Shown: one piece after another, positions 53,364 to 61,344 of the stretch
Layout: every line of letters starts with the position of its first letter
Position numbering within the stretch: the stretch's first letter is position 1
Assembly: GCA_946540735.1 (NCBI GenBank)
Contig: CAMNIN010000001.1
Coordinates: 62,001 to 126,000 of the forward strand
DNA length: 64,000 nt
From: an uncultured Prevotellaceae bacterium
Lineage (GTDB): Bacteria > Bacteroidota > Bacteroidia > Bacteroidales > Bacteroidaceae
Reading direction: 5' to 3'
Notes under the pieces: generated by a model
Seen by the model: only the letters and a program-made list of their open reading frames with translations
Told to the model about the DNA's origin: nothing
Database searches by the model: none
Translations under genes and position numbers: made by a program

Positions 53364-55868
53364 TCAATTTTCCTTTTTTTTCGCCTCTTCCTGGTGCTTG
53401 CGGTGGTGGCGGTGCTTTTTCTTGTCTTTCTTGCCGAAGGAGAGGAGCCGCTGCCACCAGGTCTTGTTGCTGGTGTAGCCATATCCGTAGCCATAACCGT
53501 AGCCATAGCCGTAACCATATCCATAGCCATATCCATAGCCGCTATGGAGCGGTGCACCGTTGAGGATGATCGACATGTTGTTGAGCTTGCCGCTGGTGTA
53601 AATCTTCTCCACATCGGGGAGCATGCGGCGATCGACACGGCCCACACGGATGACGAAGACGGTGAGGTCGGCGATGCGGTTGGTGATGACGGCGTCGGCC
53701 ACCACGCCATAGGGCACGTTGTCGACGAAGATGTAGTCGTAGCGGGTGCGCATCTCGGCGATCATATTGTCGAGACGGTCACTGAGCAGCAACTCGGCGG
53801 GGTTGGGTGCGATGCCACCGGCCGGAATCACGTCGAGGCCCTCGCAGATGTCGTTGTGCTTGATGATCTCCTCGAGTTGCACCTGGCCGGAGAGGTAATT
53901 GGTCATACCTTTCTCCTGATGGTGCTTGGTGTGGAGGGTGAGGGTTCCCTTGCGGATGTCGAGGTCGATGATGAGCACCTTCTTGCCCGACTGCGCGAAA
54001 CTGGCGGCGAGGTTACTGGAGACGAAGGTCTTGCCGGCTCCAGCTCCGAAACTGCTGAAGGTGACCACTTGCAGGGTATCGGTCTTCACCCGCATGAAGT
54101 CCATGTTGGTGCGGACGATGCGGAATGCCTCGCTGGTGATGTCGCGGCTGTCGCTGAGCACCACGATCTTGCTGTCGCGCTTGGTAAGTTTCTTGGTGAA
54201 ACTGTGCTGGGGTATCTCGCCGATGAAGGGCACGGTGGTCATGTCCTCGATGTCCTTGCGACTCTTGACGCGGGTGTCGAAGAAGAAATAGAAAAGCAGG
54301 ATGGCAAGGGGCAGTCCGACGGCGATGGCCATGTTGCGGGTCATCATCGACTTCAGGATTGGCGAGATGGGGGTCTTGATGCCGTGGGCGGGCTGGAGCA
54401 CGCGGGCGTTGGACTCCGTGGTAGCGAGACTCAGTGCGTTCTCCTCTCGCTTGTTGAGCAGATAGAGGTAGAGTTCTTCCTTAATGTGCTGCTGCCGCTC
54501 GATGGAGAGCATCTGACGCTGCTGGCGCGGAATCTGCGACATGCGGGCGGAGGCTTGTCCGGCACGGTTGGCGATGTCGTCGATCTTGGCGCTGATGTTG
54601 GCGTTCATGTTGTCGACGGACCGCATGATGTTCTGGCGCATGGAGTTGAGCGACTTGTTGAGGTCCTCGATCACGGGGTTGTTCTCACCGCCACCGCCTT
54701 CGAGGAGTTTGTCGCGGCGGAGCTTGGCTGAGTTGTACTCGTTGATCTGGTTCTCGATCGACCCGCTGCTGATGCCCGTATTGGCGGGGATGAGTTCGGT
54801 GGCCTTCGAGGGGTCGCGCAGGTAGTCGCGCAGGTAGAGTCCGGTCTGCTGCTGTAGTACGAGGTCCTTCACCTCAGTGCTGTAGCGCTCGCGCTGGCTC
54901 ACCGACTGTGAGGTGGCGGTACCGAGGTCAACCATGTTATTGGCCTCTTTGTAGTTCTGGATCTGTCCCTCGACGCCGCTCAGTTCCTTCTCGATGATCT
55001 CCAGTCGCTCGTCGATGAAGTTGGAGGTGTTGATGGCGATCTGGTTCTTGTCGGTGATGGTCTCCTCGTTGTAGATGGCGATGAGGGTGTTGAGGATGTC
55101 CTCGGCTCGCTCGGGTGAGACATCCGAGAAATTCATGTAGAGGATGGAGGAGTTGGCTCCGTTGTAGTAGTTATTCTCGTCTGTTGACCCCTGGGTGATG
55201 CTCAGGTTGGGGCAAAATTCGGCAACGACCATGTTGATGTCTCTCTTGTCGACGAAGATGGTGTGACCGAGCCAGTCGGTGCTGTAGGACAGGGTCTTGG
55301 TGACCAGCACTTTGCCCAACGGCGTTTTCACGGTCTTACCCAGCGGCGCGATGAGTTTCTCGCCGGTGCTGAAACCTGTGAGCCTGACGGTCTTGTCGTC
55401 GATGGGGGTGACTTCCATCGAGGCCGTACGGTCGTCGTCGACGTCGAAAAACGTTACTTTGACGGGGGCGTTGGTGTAGAGCTCTTCCCAGCGCAGGTAG
55501 TCCTTGATCTTGTAGTCGACTTCGGCGTGCAGGCGGAGCACAGCCTGACGCATCAGTTCGGGAGACTGGAATTGCAGGATCTCATTGGAGACGTTGACCT
55601 GTGGCGTGGCATTGGCCAGACGGTCGAGACCAGCCTGCCGGGCCGTGGTGTGGGCATCCTTGAACATCACCGTGGCATTGGTCGTGTAGCGGAACTGGGT
55701 CTTGGAGTATTTGTACCATGCCCAACCGCCGAAGACGGCTATGGAGAGCACAAACCAGAACCAGTTGTGCAACAGGTATTTAAGGATGTCGAGCGGGTTG
55801 ATGTTAAAGCCTTTGGCAGCCAACGCACTGTCGGGCTGAAGGCTTTTCTGTTCGGTCATTTTTACCAT
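53364..55868 (-). CDS. Wzc-type polysaccharide co-polymerase/tyrosine kinase with (Gly-Tyr)11 tail
   Basis: An 834-residue fused BY-kinase. Two membrane helices (near residues 36-55 and 515-535) border a Wzz domain with a long coiled coil; the cytoplasmic kinase has Walker A FGAGAGKT near residue 607, Walker A' LIIDLDIRKG near 637 and Walker B YIFVDNVPYG near 710. Residues 777-798 are an uninterrupted run of eleven Gly-Tyr pairs, followed by a His/Lys-rich tail. In this family the tyrosine tail is the autophosphorylation site controlling chain length; its perfectly repetitive form here is unusual. CpsB and Wza flank it. Confidence 0.94.
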   Translation of the reverse strand: MVKMTEQKSLQPDSALAAKGFNINPLDILKYLLHNWFWFVLSIAVFGGWAWYKYSKTQFRYTTNATVMFKDAHTTARQAGLDRLANATPQVNVSNEILQFQSPELMRQAVLRLHAEVDYKIKDYLRWEELYTNAPVKVTFFDVDDDRTASMEVTPIDDKTVRLTGFSTGEKLIAPLGKTVKTPLGKVLVTKTLSYSTDWLGHTIFVDKRDINMVVAEFCPNLSITQGSTDENNYYNGANSSILYMNFSDVSPERAEDILNTLIAIYNEETITDKNQIAINTSNFIDERLEIIEKELSGVEGQIQNYKEANNMVDLGTATSQSVSQRERYSTEVKDLVLQQQTGLYLRDYLRDPSKATELIPANTGISSGSIENQINEYNSAKLRRDKLLEGGGGENNPVIEDLNKSLNSMRQNIMRSVDNMNANISAKIDDIANRAGQASARMSQIPRQQRQMLSIERQQHIKEELYLYLLNKREENALSLATTESNARVLQPAHGIKTPISPILKSMMTRNMAIAVGLPLAILLFYFFFDTRVKSRKDIEDMTTVPFIGEIPQHSFTKKLTKRDSKIVVLSDSRDITSEAFRIVRTNMDFMRVKTDTLQVVTFSSFGAGAGKTFVSSNLAASFAQSGKKVLIIDLDIRKGTLTLHTKHHQEKGMTNYLSGQVQLEEIIKHNDICEGLDVIPAGGIAPNPAELLLSDRLDNMIAEMRTRYDYIFVDNVPYGVVADAVITNRIADLTVFVIRVGRVDRRMLPDVEKIYTSGKLNNMSIILNGAPLHSGYGYGYGYGYGYGYGYGYGYGYTSNKTWWQRLLSFGKKDKKKHRHHRKHQEEAKKKEN
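53475..53540. repeat. 66-bp coding repeat for the Wzc Gly-Tyr tail
   Basis: Eleven 6-bp units on the minus strand (GG-N TA-Y) code for Gly-Tyr. Third positions vary (TAC/TAT, GGC/GGA/GGT), so the tract is not a simple microsatellite and is probably kept by selection, though length change by slippage is still possible. Confidence 0.85.
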
Positions 55869-55916
55869 GTCGATAGTATGGGGCTTGTTGTTGATGAAAT
55901 GGGAATGTCGAAGACC

Positions 55917-56720
55917 TTATTTGGTGATAAGTGTAATCAAAGAGATAACGGTCGTGAGGAGCGAGGTGCCGGTGAAGATCCACTGCAGGTTGCGGCGGGA
56001 CTCCTCACGCACTTTGTTCTCGCTCGGTTCGACGTAGATGATGTCGTTTTGCTTGAGGTAGAAGACGGGAGAGTTGAAGATCTCCTTGGAGCGTATGTCG
56101 TTGTAGAAGATCTGGCGCTTGCCGTTGACCTCGCGGATCACGGCGATGCGGTCGAGCTTGGCGTCCTGAGTGAGGTCGCCTGCCTGGGCGATGGCATCGA
56201 GCAGGGTGACGCGATCCTTGCCTTTCACCTCGATGGTACCCACTTTCTTCGACTCGCCGAGGATGGAGTAGGTGAAGTTGATGATGTCGACGGTGACGTA
56301 GGGGTCGGTGATGAGGTTGCGGCTCTTGAGCTGCTCCTTGATGTTCTCGGTGAGTTGGCGGCTGGTGAGGCCGGCGGCCTGGATTTTGCCGATGATGGGG
56401 AAGTCGATGGAACCGTCGGTGGCCACCCTGTAGCCCGTGTCGTCCTTGGGCGACGAGGTGCTGCTGATGGTGCCGTCGGGACTGACGCTGTAACCGCCAG
56501 AGCCGGGCATGTTGAAGGCCAGGGCCAGTTCGGGATTCTTGCAGGTGACCTTGATGCTCAGCTTGTCGTCGGGCTGGATGATAAGGTCTTTGGGTTCACT
56601 TGTGGTGAACAACTCGCCAGGTTTCAGGTCTTCCAGATAGAGCATCTGTTGGCGGGTGCGGCATGAGGTGATAGTCAGCAGCATGGCTGCGATCATCAGG
56701 AAATACTTTGTACGTTTCAT
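55917..56720 (-). CDS. wza: Wza-type outer-membrane polysaccharide export protein
   Basis: A 267-residue lipoprotein with lipobox LLTITSC (Cys20). YLEDLKPGE, IIQPDDKLSIKVTCKNPELA and the SLBB-type repeats (GTIEVKGKDRVTLLDAIAQAG) are Wza/GfcE-like, and a C-terminal hydrophobic helix is present. It forms the outer-membrane channel for the polymer. It lies 7 bp before the nucleotidyltransferase gene's end in the leftward operon and is followed by wzc. Confidence 0.92.
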   Translation of the reverse strand: MKRTKYFLMIAAMLLTITSCRTRQQMLYLEDLKPGELFTTSEPKDLIIQPDDKLSIKVTCKNPELALAFNMPGSGGYSVSPDGTISSTSSPKDDTGYRVATDGSIDFPIIGKIQAAGLTSRQLTENIKEQLKSRNLITDPYVTVDIINFTYSILGESKKVGTIEVKGKDRVTLLDAIAQAGDLTQDAKLDRIAVIREVNGKRQIFYNDIRSKEIFNSPVFYLKQNDIIYVEPSENKVREESRRNLQWIFTGTSLLTTVISLITLITK

Positions 56721-56727
56721 ATCTTGA

Positions 56728-57861
56728 TTATTTTGTTGTCTTGTTTGTTAATTCCCATAATCTTATCATTGTAAGGTCGATGATGCTGCTTACCGCCTCC
56801 AGTGGAGACACCGTGAGATAGCGGGCAGCATTGCGCAGGATGCGACGGGCCGTGAAAGCCTTGGAGGCTGCTCCGGATTCAGGGCGACGGAGGTTGCGCT
56901 CATCATAATGACCGAAATTGCCTGTGCGCATCACTTCCCGGTGCATGGACTCCACTCTTTTCCGGGAGGCTTTGAGGGGATAGGGCAGGCGGTCTTCGGG
57001 GAGTCCGAGATAGGTGACGCAATAGGTGAGGCAGATGTCTGTCCACCTGCGCACACCGAAGCGGCTGAGCATCTCGCGCATGCCTGGCTGGCGAAGGTCT
57101 TCATGGTAGTGATTGACGAAGAGCGTGATGTCGCAGAGCTGGCGCAGTCCGATGCCGACGTTGAGAATGTGCTTCAGGCTATGGCTGCTGAGTTGCACAA
57201 GGTCGAGACGAGGCGCAAGAGCGCTGACGGTCATGCCTTCCACATCCACTTTGCGGGTGGCACCGGGTTGAGAGAAGTGATGCTCTGTCCAGGCCATGAG
57301 CCGTTGGCGCAAGATAGGGACGTGTGAGAGTATCATGTGACCGTGATGCTCCACTTCGACATGGCCGAGCATGTAGCTGTATTCATTTTCGCTGCCTCCT
57401 CCCATCACCGGGATTCCCCATCCCTCAACCAGTTTGTTGGCTTGCAGGCAACGAGCCAAACTTCCATAGAAGACATCGATGTCGCCGCTGTAGCGGAGAG
57501 AAGGGGTGGGGTAGAGGGTGGCGAGGGGAAGACCCTTGAGGATGATGGGGGTGAGGCTGGACTCGGATTCGATGCGGCTGGTCAGCCATCCGAGCGTGCG
57601 CACTTGATTGAGGTAGTCTTGCTCGATCAGCTGAGCCTCTTTCATCCATTGCAGGAGCAGTGCCCCCGGGGGAAGCAGTGCTTCCGGCAATTGGCAGACG
57701 ACATGGTAGATGATGCCGTGGACGGTTTGCTTGACAGCCATGAAATGGAGCCTATACCATTCCTCCTCTGACAACGGAAATCCTTCGGTGGAAGGTTCTT
57801 CCGCCCATATCGCCGACCGGGTCAGCCTCAGGAGCAGGTTTTCAAGCTTATTCTCATCCAT
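56728..57861 (-). CDS. NTP_transf_5 family nucleotidyltransferase
   Basis: A 377-residue protein. The segment IILKGLPLATLYP ... RYSGDIDVFYG (residues 106-133) is the nucleotidyltransferase core with Asp127 and Asp129 as the metal pair. In exopolysaccharide and lasso-like loci this family accompanies HprK-like kinases and PqqD proteins. Its substrate is unknown. It is separated from the PqqD gene by 392 bp of repeats, so it may be made from a read-through transcript. Confidence 0.82.
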   Translation of the reverse strand: MDENKLENLLLRLTRSAIWAEEPSTEGFPLSEEEWYRLHFMAVKQTVHGIIYHVVCQLPEALLPPGALLLQWMKEAQLIEQDYLNQVRTLGWLTSRIESESSLTPIILKGLPLATLYPTPSLRYSGDIDVFYGSLARCLQANKLVEGWGIPVMGGGSENEYSYMLGHVEVEHHGHMILSHVPILRQRLMAWTEHHFSQPGATRKVDVEGMTVSALAPRLDLVQLSSHSLKHILNVGIGLRQLCDITLFVNHYHEDLRQPGMREMLSRFGVRRWTDICLTYCVTYLGLPEDRLPYPLKASRKRVESMHREVMRTGNFGHYDERNLRRPESGAASKAFTARRILRNAARYLTVSPLEAVSSIIDLTMIRLWELTNKTTK

Positions 57862-57931
57862 CCTAATTCTGAATGATACATCGAGGTGATACTATATTCC
57901 CTTTTTGTTCGGCCGTCTGTCCGGCCAGATC

Positions 57932-58014
57932 TGTTCGGGCGGATTTGTTCCGGCGGATTTGTTCGGGGGGATTTGTTCGGGGGGATTTGTCCGGGGGATT
58001 TGTTCGGGCGGATT
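57932..58014. repeat. Tandem 14-bp repeat, six units
   Basis: TGTTCGGGCGGATT and close variants are repeated six times; the fifth is 13 bp. The same word inverted (AATCCGCCCGAACA) appears in the 3.5-3.6 kb array. It lies between the PqqD-like and nucleotidyltransferase genes. Confidence 0.93.
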
Positions 58015-58231
58015 TGCAATCCGACCGTATTGAGTATGAGCATTTGCAATGCGCTTAATCGGATTAAAAATCCTTATACCCATTGCATTGTATGAATGCA
58101 TTTGCAACGCTTTTTTTCGGATTAAAAATCCTTATACTCATTGCATCGGGATTACAAATCCCGATGAACGGCGTTGGGTGCCGATGAACGAGCGACAAAT
58201 CCCGATGAACGGCGTCGGAAACCGATGAAAG
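58014..58231. repeat. REP-like array of short palindromes
   Basis: GGATT-TGC-AATCC, GCATT-TGC-AATGC, GGATT-AAA-AATCC (twice) and GGGATT-ACA-AATCCC follow one another, all with 3-nt loops, then GATGAACGGCGT and related words. Positions 58118-58168 match 3380-3430 inverted, 50 of 51 bases. This and the 14-bp repeat fill the whole 57862-58253 gap; no coding sequence is supported there. Confidence 0.88.
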
Positions 58232-58253
58232 GTGGCAGATTCTGAAAAATCCC

Positions 58254-58535
58254 CTACCAGTTCTCTCCAGTGGTGCGGATCATGCCCGATCGCAGCATCT
58301 GCATGATGAAACCGATGGCATCGCCGCCGGCGGTCTTGCGGTCTACATCGTATTCCGCGGTGATCATGTCGATGAGATGCTCCAGACTCTCGGCCTCCTC
58401 GATGTGATCCCAGATGAAACCACCGATACCCTGGAGGGTGATCATGCCGTTGAACTCTCTTGCTGTCTCTCCTGTGGGTACTAACAGGGTCTCGCCGGCG
58501 ATATCCCGCTTGATGAATGTCTTGGTCTTTTTCAA
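58254..58535 (-). CDS. PqqD-like peptide-binding protein
   Basis: 93 residues if translation begins at the TTG at 58535, which overlaps the stop of the radical SAM gene (TTGA). The frame is open upstream but only over that gene, and no ATG lies near the domain start. The fold pattern is PqqD-like: LVPTGETAREFNGMITLQGIGGFIWDHIEEA, then LIDMITAEYDVDRKTAGGD and a C-terminal helix. PqqD domains hand a peptide to a radical SAM enzyme. The start codon is inferred. Confidence 0.82.
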   Translation of the reverse strand: MKKTKTFIKRDIAGETLLVPTGETAREFNGMITLQGIGGFIWDHIEEAESLEHLIDMITAEYDVDRKTAGGDAIGFIMQMLRSGMIRTTGENW

Positions 58536-59710
58536 TGTGGTTGCTTTAAATATTCCAGACTTCCTTCTGCCATCTTGCAGAGGTAGCCGAGAGATCCGTA
58601 TTGTTGTTTCTCGTGAATAGCTGCGGCGTAGCACACCTGGCAGATGTGCTTCAGACGGCAGCCCTTGCAGTCGTCGATGGACGGCAACTGGAGACACTCA
58701 TGCACCAGCCACTGCCATGCGGCGGCGATGTCGCCGGACACGATTTGGCTGCTGACGGGCGTGTGGATGTCGGAGATGTCGACCATGCCCCGCCTCAGGG
58801 CTTCGGGGGTGGTCACTGAATGGGCTTCGCCGGTGGCCAGGTCGACGAAGGGTGCCTCCATCATCACACAGGGGGTGATATGGTGCTGCCAGTCGATCCA
58901 CATCGAACTCCTGCCTGCGCGGCAACTCAGTGTGACGCCTTCGTCGGAGGGCGTGCCTTCTTCGGCCTTGAAGACGGCATTGCGGGCGTAAGTCGGATAT
59001 TCGCCGGCCTGTTTGTAACGGTGGAAGAGGTTGTCGAGCCTGGCCGCCTCTTGCGGCGACAGCCTCGCTTCCAATGTATGGCAAGGTGTGGCGCAGGTCT
59101 TGCGGCGGTCGGGGGTCATATAGCTGTTGGACACTACGGGGAAGCCCAGCTCGTCGGCGATGGCCATCAGCTGGTCGTATTCCTCGCCGTTGATCTGCAG
59201 CATGCTCAGGTTGATCTTCGTGTCGATGTCGTAATCACGGAGCAGCCGCAGACCCCGCATCGTCTGCTCGAATCCATTCCTGTTGTGGGTGAGCCGCTCG
59301 TAGGTGTCGGGATTGGTGCCGTAGAGTGTCACGTTCATGCGGCGCGGCTTCTCCTTGAACGTCTCGCGACACATCTTCTCGGTGATCATTGTGCCGTTGG
59401 TGTTGAGCGTCATGATAAACCCCATGCTGCGCAGCGTGGTGTAGATGCGGTCGAACTCAGGATGAAGCATCGGCTCGCCGCCGGTGAGCAGGATGAAGAG
59501 GGTGCCCATCTGCTGCAGTTGGCTGGCGATGGCGATCCATCGGTCGGCACTCTGAATGCCGCCATAGGCTTCGGTCTCATGGCGTGACATGCGGATGAAG
59601 CACATCTCGCAATTGAAATTGCACACTGGCGTCAACTCGAAGTTGGCCGTCAGAGGCTGGAAAGCTTCGTTGGCTTTCGCGACCAGGTGTCTCTCTAAAT
59701 CCAGCGACAT
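58532..59710 (-). CDS. Radical SAM/SPASM protein
   Basis: A 392-residue enzyme. CNFNCEMC (Cys30, Cys34, Cys37; CX3CX2C) binds the SAM-cluster, with LLTGGEPMLHPEF and MTLNTNGTMI as the following barrel motifs. The C-terminal SPASM part holds further Cys (CRAGRSSMWIDW, ITPCVMM, CKGCRLKHICQVC, YLCKM) for auxiliary Fe-S clusters. SPASM enzymes commonly modify ribosomally made peptides; no precursor gene was found nearby. Four bp separate it from the HprK-like gene, and it is coupled to the PqqD-like gene. Confidence 0.92.
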   Translation of the reverse strand: MSLDLERHLVAKANEAFQPLTANFELTPVCNFNCEMCFIRMSRHETEAYGGIQSADRWIAIASQLQQMGTLFILLTGGEPMLHPEFDRIYTTLRSMGFIMTLNTNGTMITEKMCRETFKEKPRRMNVTLYGTNPDTYERLTHNRNGFEQTMRGLRLLRDYDIDTKINLSMLQINGEEYDQLMAIADELGFPVVSNSYMTPDRRKTCATPCHTLEARLSPQEAARLDNLFHRYKQAGEYPTYARNAVFKAEEGTPSDEGVTLSCRAGRSSMWIDWQHHITPCVMMEAPFVDLATGEAHSVTTPEALRRGMVDISDIHTPVSSQIVSGDIAAAWQWLVHECLQLPSIDDCKGCRLKHICQVCYAAAIHEKQQYGSLGYLCKMAEGSLEYLKQPH

Positions 59711-59714
59711 CTCT

Positions 59715-60575
59715 TTACGGTGTCAGATATTGTTTGAGTTCCATCGGAGCGTCGGGTGCCATATTGCATCCGTAGGTGCAGACCGTCACTTTCTGCATGA
59801 GCGACTGTATCCAGTCCATACCGGCGGTGGTGGCCAGGGTGTCCCAATGGTTGATGGTGATCTGGGTGTACAACCTCCTGAAATGCTGCATCATCCCTTC
59901 GGGGATGATTTGATTTCCTGGTGTCTGCTCAATGAAGACGATGGCTTTCAGGGGCAAGCTCACATCATGGCATATGCCACTGCTTCCGCAGACTGGCCAG
60001 CCATTGGCCGTGAAACTGCCATCGGGCTCCTGCCGGATGAGGCAACGATCGCCGTTGACGACGCTGCAGTCTTCGACATGGCGGGTCCATAACTCGGCAT
60101 GTGTGGACTTGCCTATGCCGCTCGGTCCGCTGAAGAGGATGGCGTGCCCCTGGTGGTTGAGGTATGCGCAATGAAGGATATAGGCACCGCGGGATGCCAT
60201 GCGGCGTTCCAGGGAGAGGCACGAGATGAACATCGTGTCGATCGTGAGTTCGCTGCGCAATGCTTCTATAAACCAGATGTCGGCTTCGTGGCTGGAGGTT
60301 TCCTCATAGACGCAGTAGGCATCGGCGGGAGAATTGACCGACAGCTGCCGGCGTTCCTGTTCTCCGCTTCTCCAGACCTGGATGTTGTGGCGCTGGTAGA
60401 CCGATTGCCAGGAGGTAGCGGGAGAGGGCAGCTCGTCGACGAAACGGAAGGTGTAGGCATAGTCGGCGTCTGCGGGCTTGACGCTCGCAAAAAGCTGTGA
60501 GTTGACGGGTATCTCCTCGGAAGACACGCCTTCCAAGTGGAGGACGATGCCGCTGATGCACAGGGTGACAGACAT
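59715..60575 (-). CDS. HprK-like serine kinase family protein
   Basis: A 286-residue protein. Walker A FSGPSGIGKST (residues 148-158), HCAYLNHQGHAI before it and VNGDRCLI (173-180) match the HprK/PckA-like P-loop kinases; the N-terminal 125 residues are family-specific. No HPr gene is adjacent. Related proteins in exopolysaccharide loci are known as HPr-rel-A system kinases and occur with PqqD and NTP_transf_5, as here. First gene of the leftward locus with a leader of about 175 nt. Confidence 0.85.
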   Translation of the reverse strand: MSVTLCISGIVLHLEGVSSEEIPVNSQLFASVKPADADYAYTFRFVDELPSPATSWQSVYQRHNIQVWRSGEQERRQLSVNSPADAYCVYEETSSHEADIWFIEALRSELTIDTMFISCLSLERRMASRGAYILHCAYLNHQGHAILFSGPSGIGKSTHAELWTRHVEDCSVVNGDRCLIRQEPDGSFTANGWPVCGSSGICHDVSLPLKAIVFIEQTPGNQIIPEGMMQHFRRLYTQITINHWDTLATTAGMDWIQSLMQKVTVCTYGCNMAPDAPMELKQYLTP

Positions 60576-60752
60576 GGCTGAGGCTTGTAGGGGGTGGATG
60601 GACTTACTTGATATAGGGTACTACTTACCCCCTCTCTGTCTTGATGAAAAAACGGAGAGAATGACGCAATAAAACCCATTTCAGACCCAATCCACACCGC
60701 CGCTTGAGGGACAATATCCCGCAGTGAATGCTGGATTATCCGATTGAGTATG

Positions 60753-60788
60753 CAAAGATAGCGAATTTTTTACATATTTTAATACAAA
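60753..60788 (-). promoter_or_regulatory. Putative promoter of the polysaccharide locus
   Basis: On the minus strand TATCTTTG (60760 to 60753) is a perfect -7 element. TTTG on the same strand ends at 60785, leaving a 24-bp spacer, longer than usual, so the -33 is uncertain. The rest of the 60576-60893 gap holds the leader, the hairpin at 60832-60875 and no supported gene. Confidence 0.6.
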
Positions 60789-60831
60789 AAATGGAGAAAA
60801 AGTAAGTTTTGTAGCATGTTTTTTTACAAAT

Positions 60832-60875
60832 CGAATCCCCGGTGGTCAAGGAATGGCTTGGCTACCGGGGATTCG
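60832..60875. repeat. Strong 19-bp hairpin downstream of rpiB
   Basis: CGAATCCCCGGT (60832-60843) pairs perfectly with ACCGGGGATTCG (60864-60875), and the inner GGTCAAG/CTTGGCT extends the stem to about 19 bp with G-T pairs. There is no T-run on the rpiB side, so it is an atypical terminator or a 3' RNA-protecting element. Confidence 0.65.
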
Positions 60876-60893
60876 GAGAGAGAAAAAAGCTTG

Positions 60894-61343
60894 TCAGGCG
60901 AGGCCTTTCACGGGGATCTTGTCGATGCGGGCTTGATGGCGGCCGCCTTCGAATTCGGTGGCGAAAAACTCATCCATGATGCGGGTGGCCATATCCTCGT
61001 CGATGAAGCGGCCGGGCATCACAAGCACGTTGGCATTGTTGTGCTGGCGGATGAGATGGGCGATCTCAGGTATCCAACAAAGACCTGCGCGGATGGACTG
61101 GTGCTTGTTGAGTGTCATGTTGATGCCCTCGCCACTGCCGCAGATGGCAATGCCGGGATATACCTCGCCGCGCTCTATGCCCTCAGCGAGGGCATGGCCG
61201 AAGTCAGGATAATCGCAGGAGGCTTCGGAATAGGTACCGTAGTCCTTCCACGCATATCCATTCTCGTCAAGGTATTTCTTGACGAACTGTTTTAAAGCAT
61301 AGCCAGCGTGGTCGCTGGCTATGCCGATCGTCTTTACGTCCAT
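60894..61343 (-). CDS. rpiB: Ribose 5-phosphate isomerase B
   Basis: A 149-residue RpiB/LacAB family enzyme interconverting ribose 5-phosphate and ribulose 5-phosphate. IASDHAGYALK (Asp11, His12), YPDFGHALAEGI and AICGSGEGINMTLNKH with catalytic Cys68 are present. The stop of tkt lies 1 bp before its start, linking two steps of the non-oxidative pentose phosphate pathway in one transcript. Confidence 0.95.
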   Translation of the reverse strand: MDVKTIGIASDHAGYALKQFVKKYLDENGYAWKDYGTYSEASCDYPDFGHALAEGIERGEVYPGIAICGSGEGINMTLNKHQSIRAGLCWIPEIAHLIRQHNNANVLVMPGRFIDEDMATRIMDEFFATEFEGGRHQARIDKIPVKGLA

Positions 61344-61344
61344 G

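Noticed and set aside
53364..53560. Possible frameshift or sequencing artefact at the Wzc tail
   Set aside because: The frame continues without a stop to a normal basic C-terminus, and varied codons in the Gly-Tyr run argue against an assembly error.
57828..58107. Short frames across the 57.9-58.1 kb repeats, encoding Pro/Asn/Lys-rich repeated peptides, considered as a possible peptide precursor for the radical SAM enzyme
   Set aside because: The peptide repeats follow directly from the 14-bp DNA repeats, open frames occur on both strands, and the same DNA words appear at 3.5 kb far from any radical SAM gene.
60576..60697. Minus-strand open frame in the leader of the HprK-like gene, considered as a leader peptide
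   Set aside because: It runs far into the kinase gene in another frame and has no recognisable sequence features; support is insufficient.
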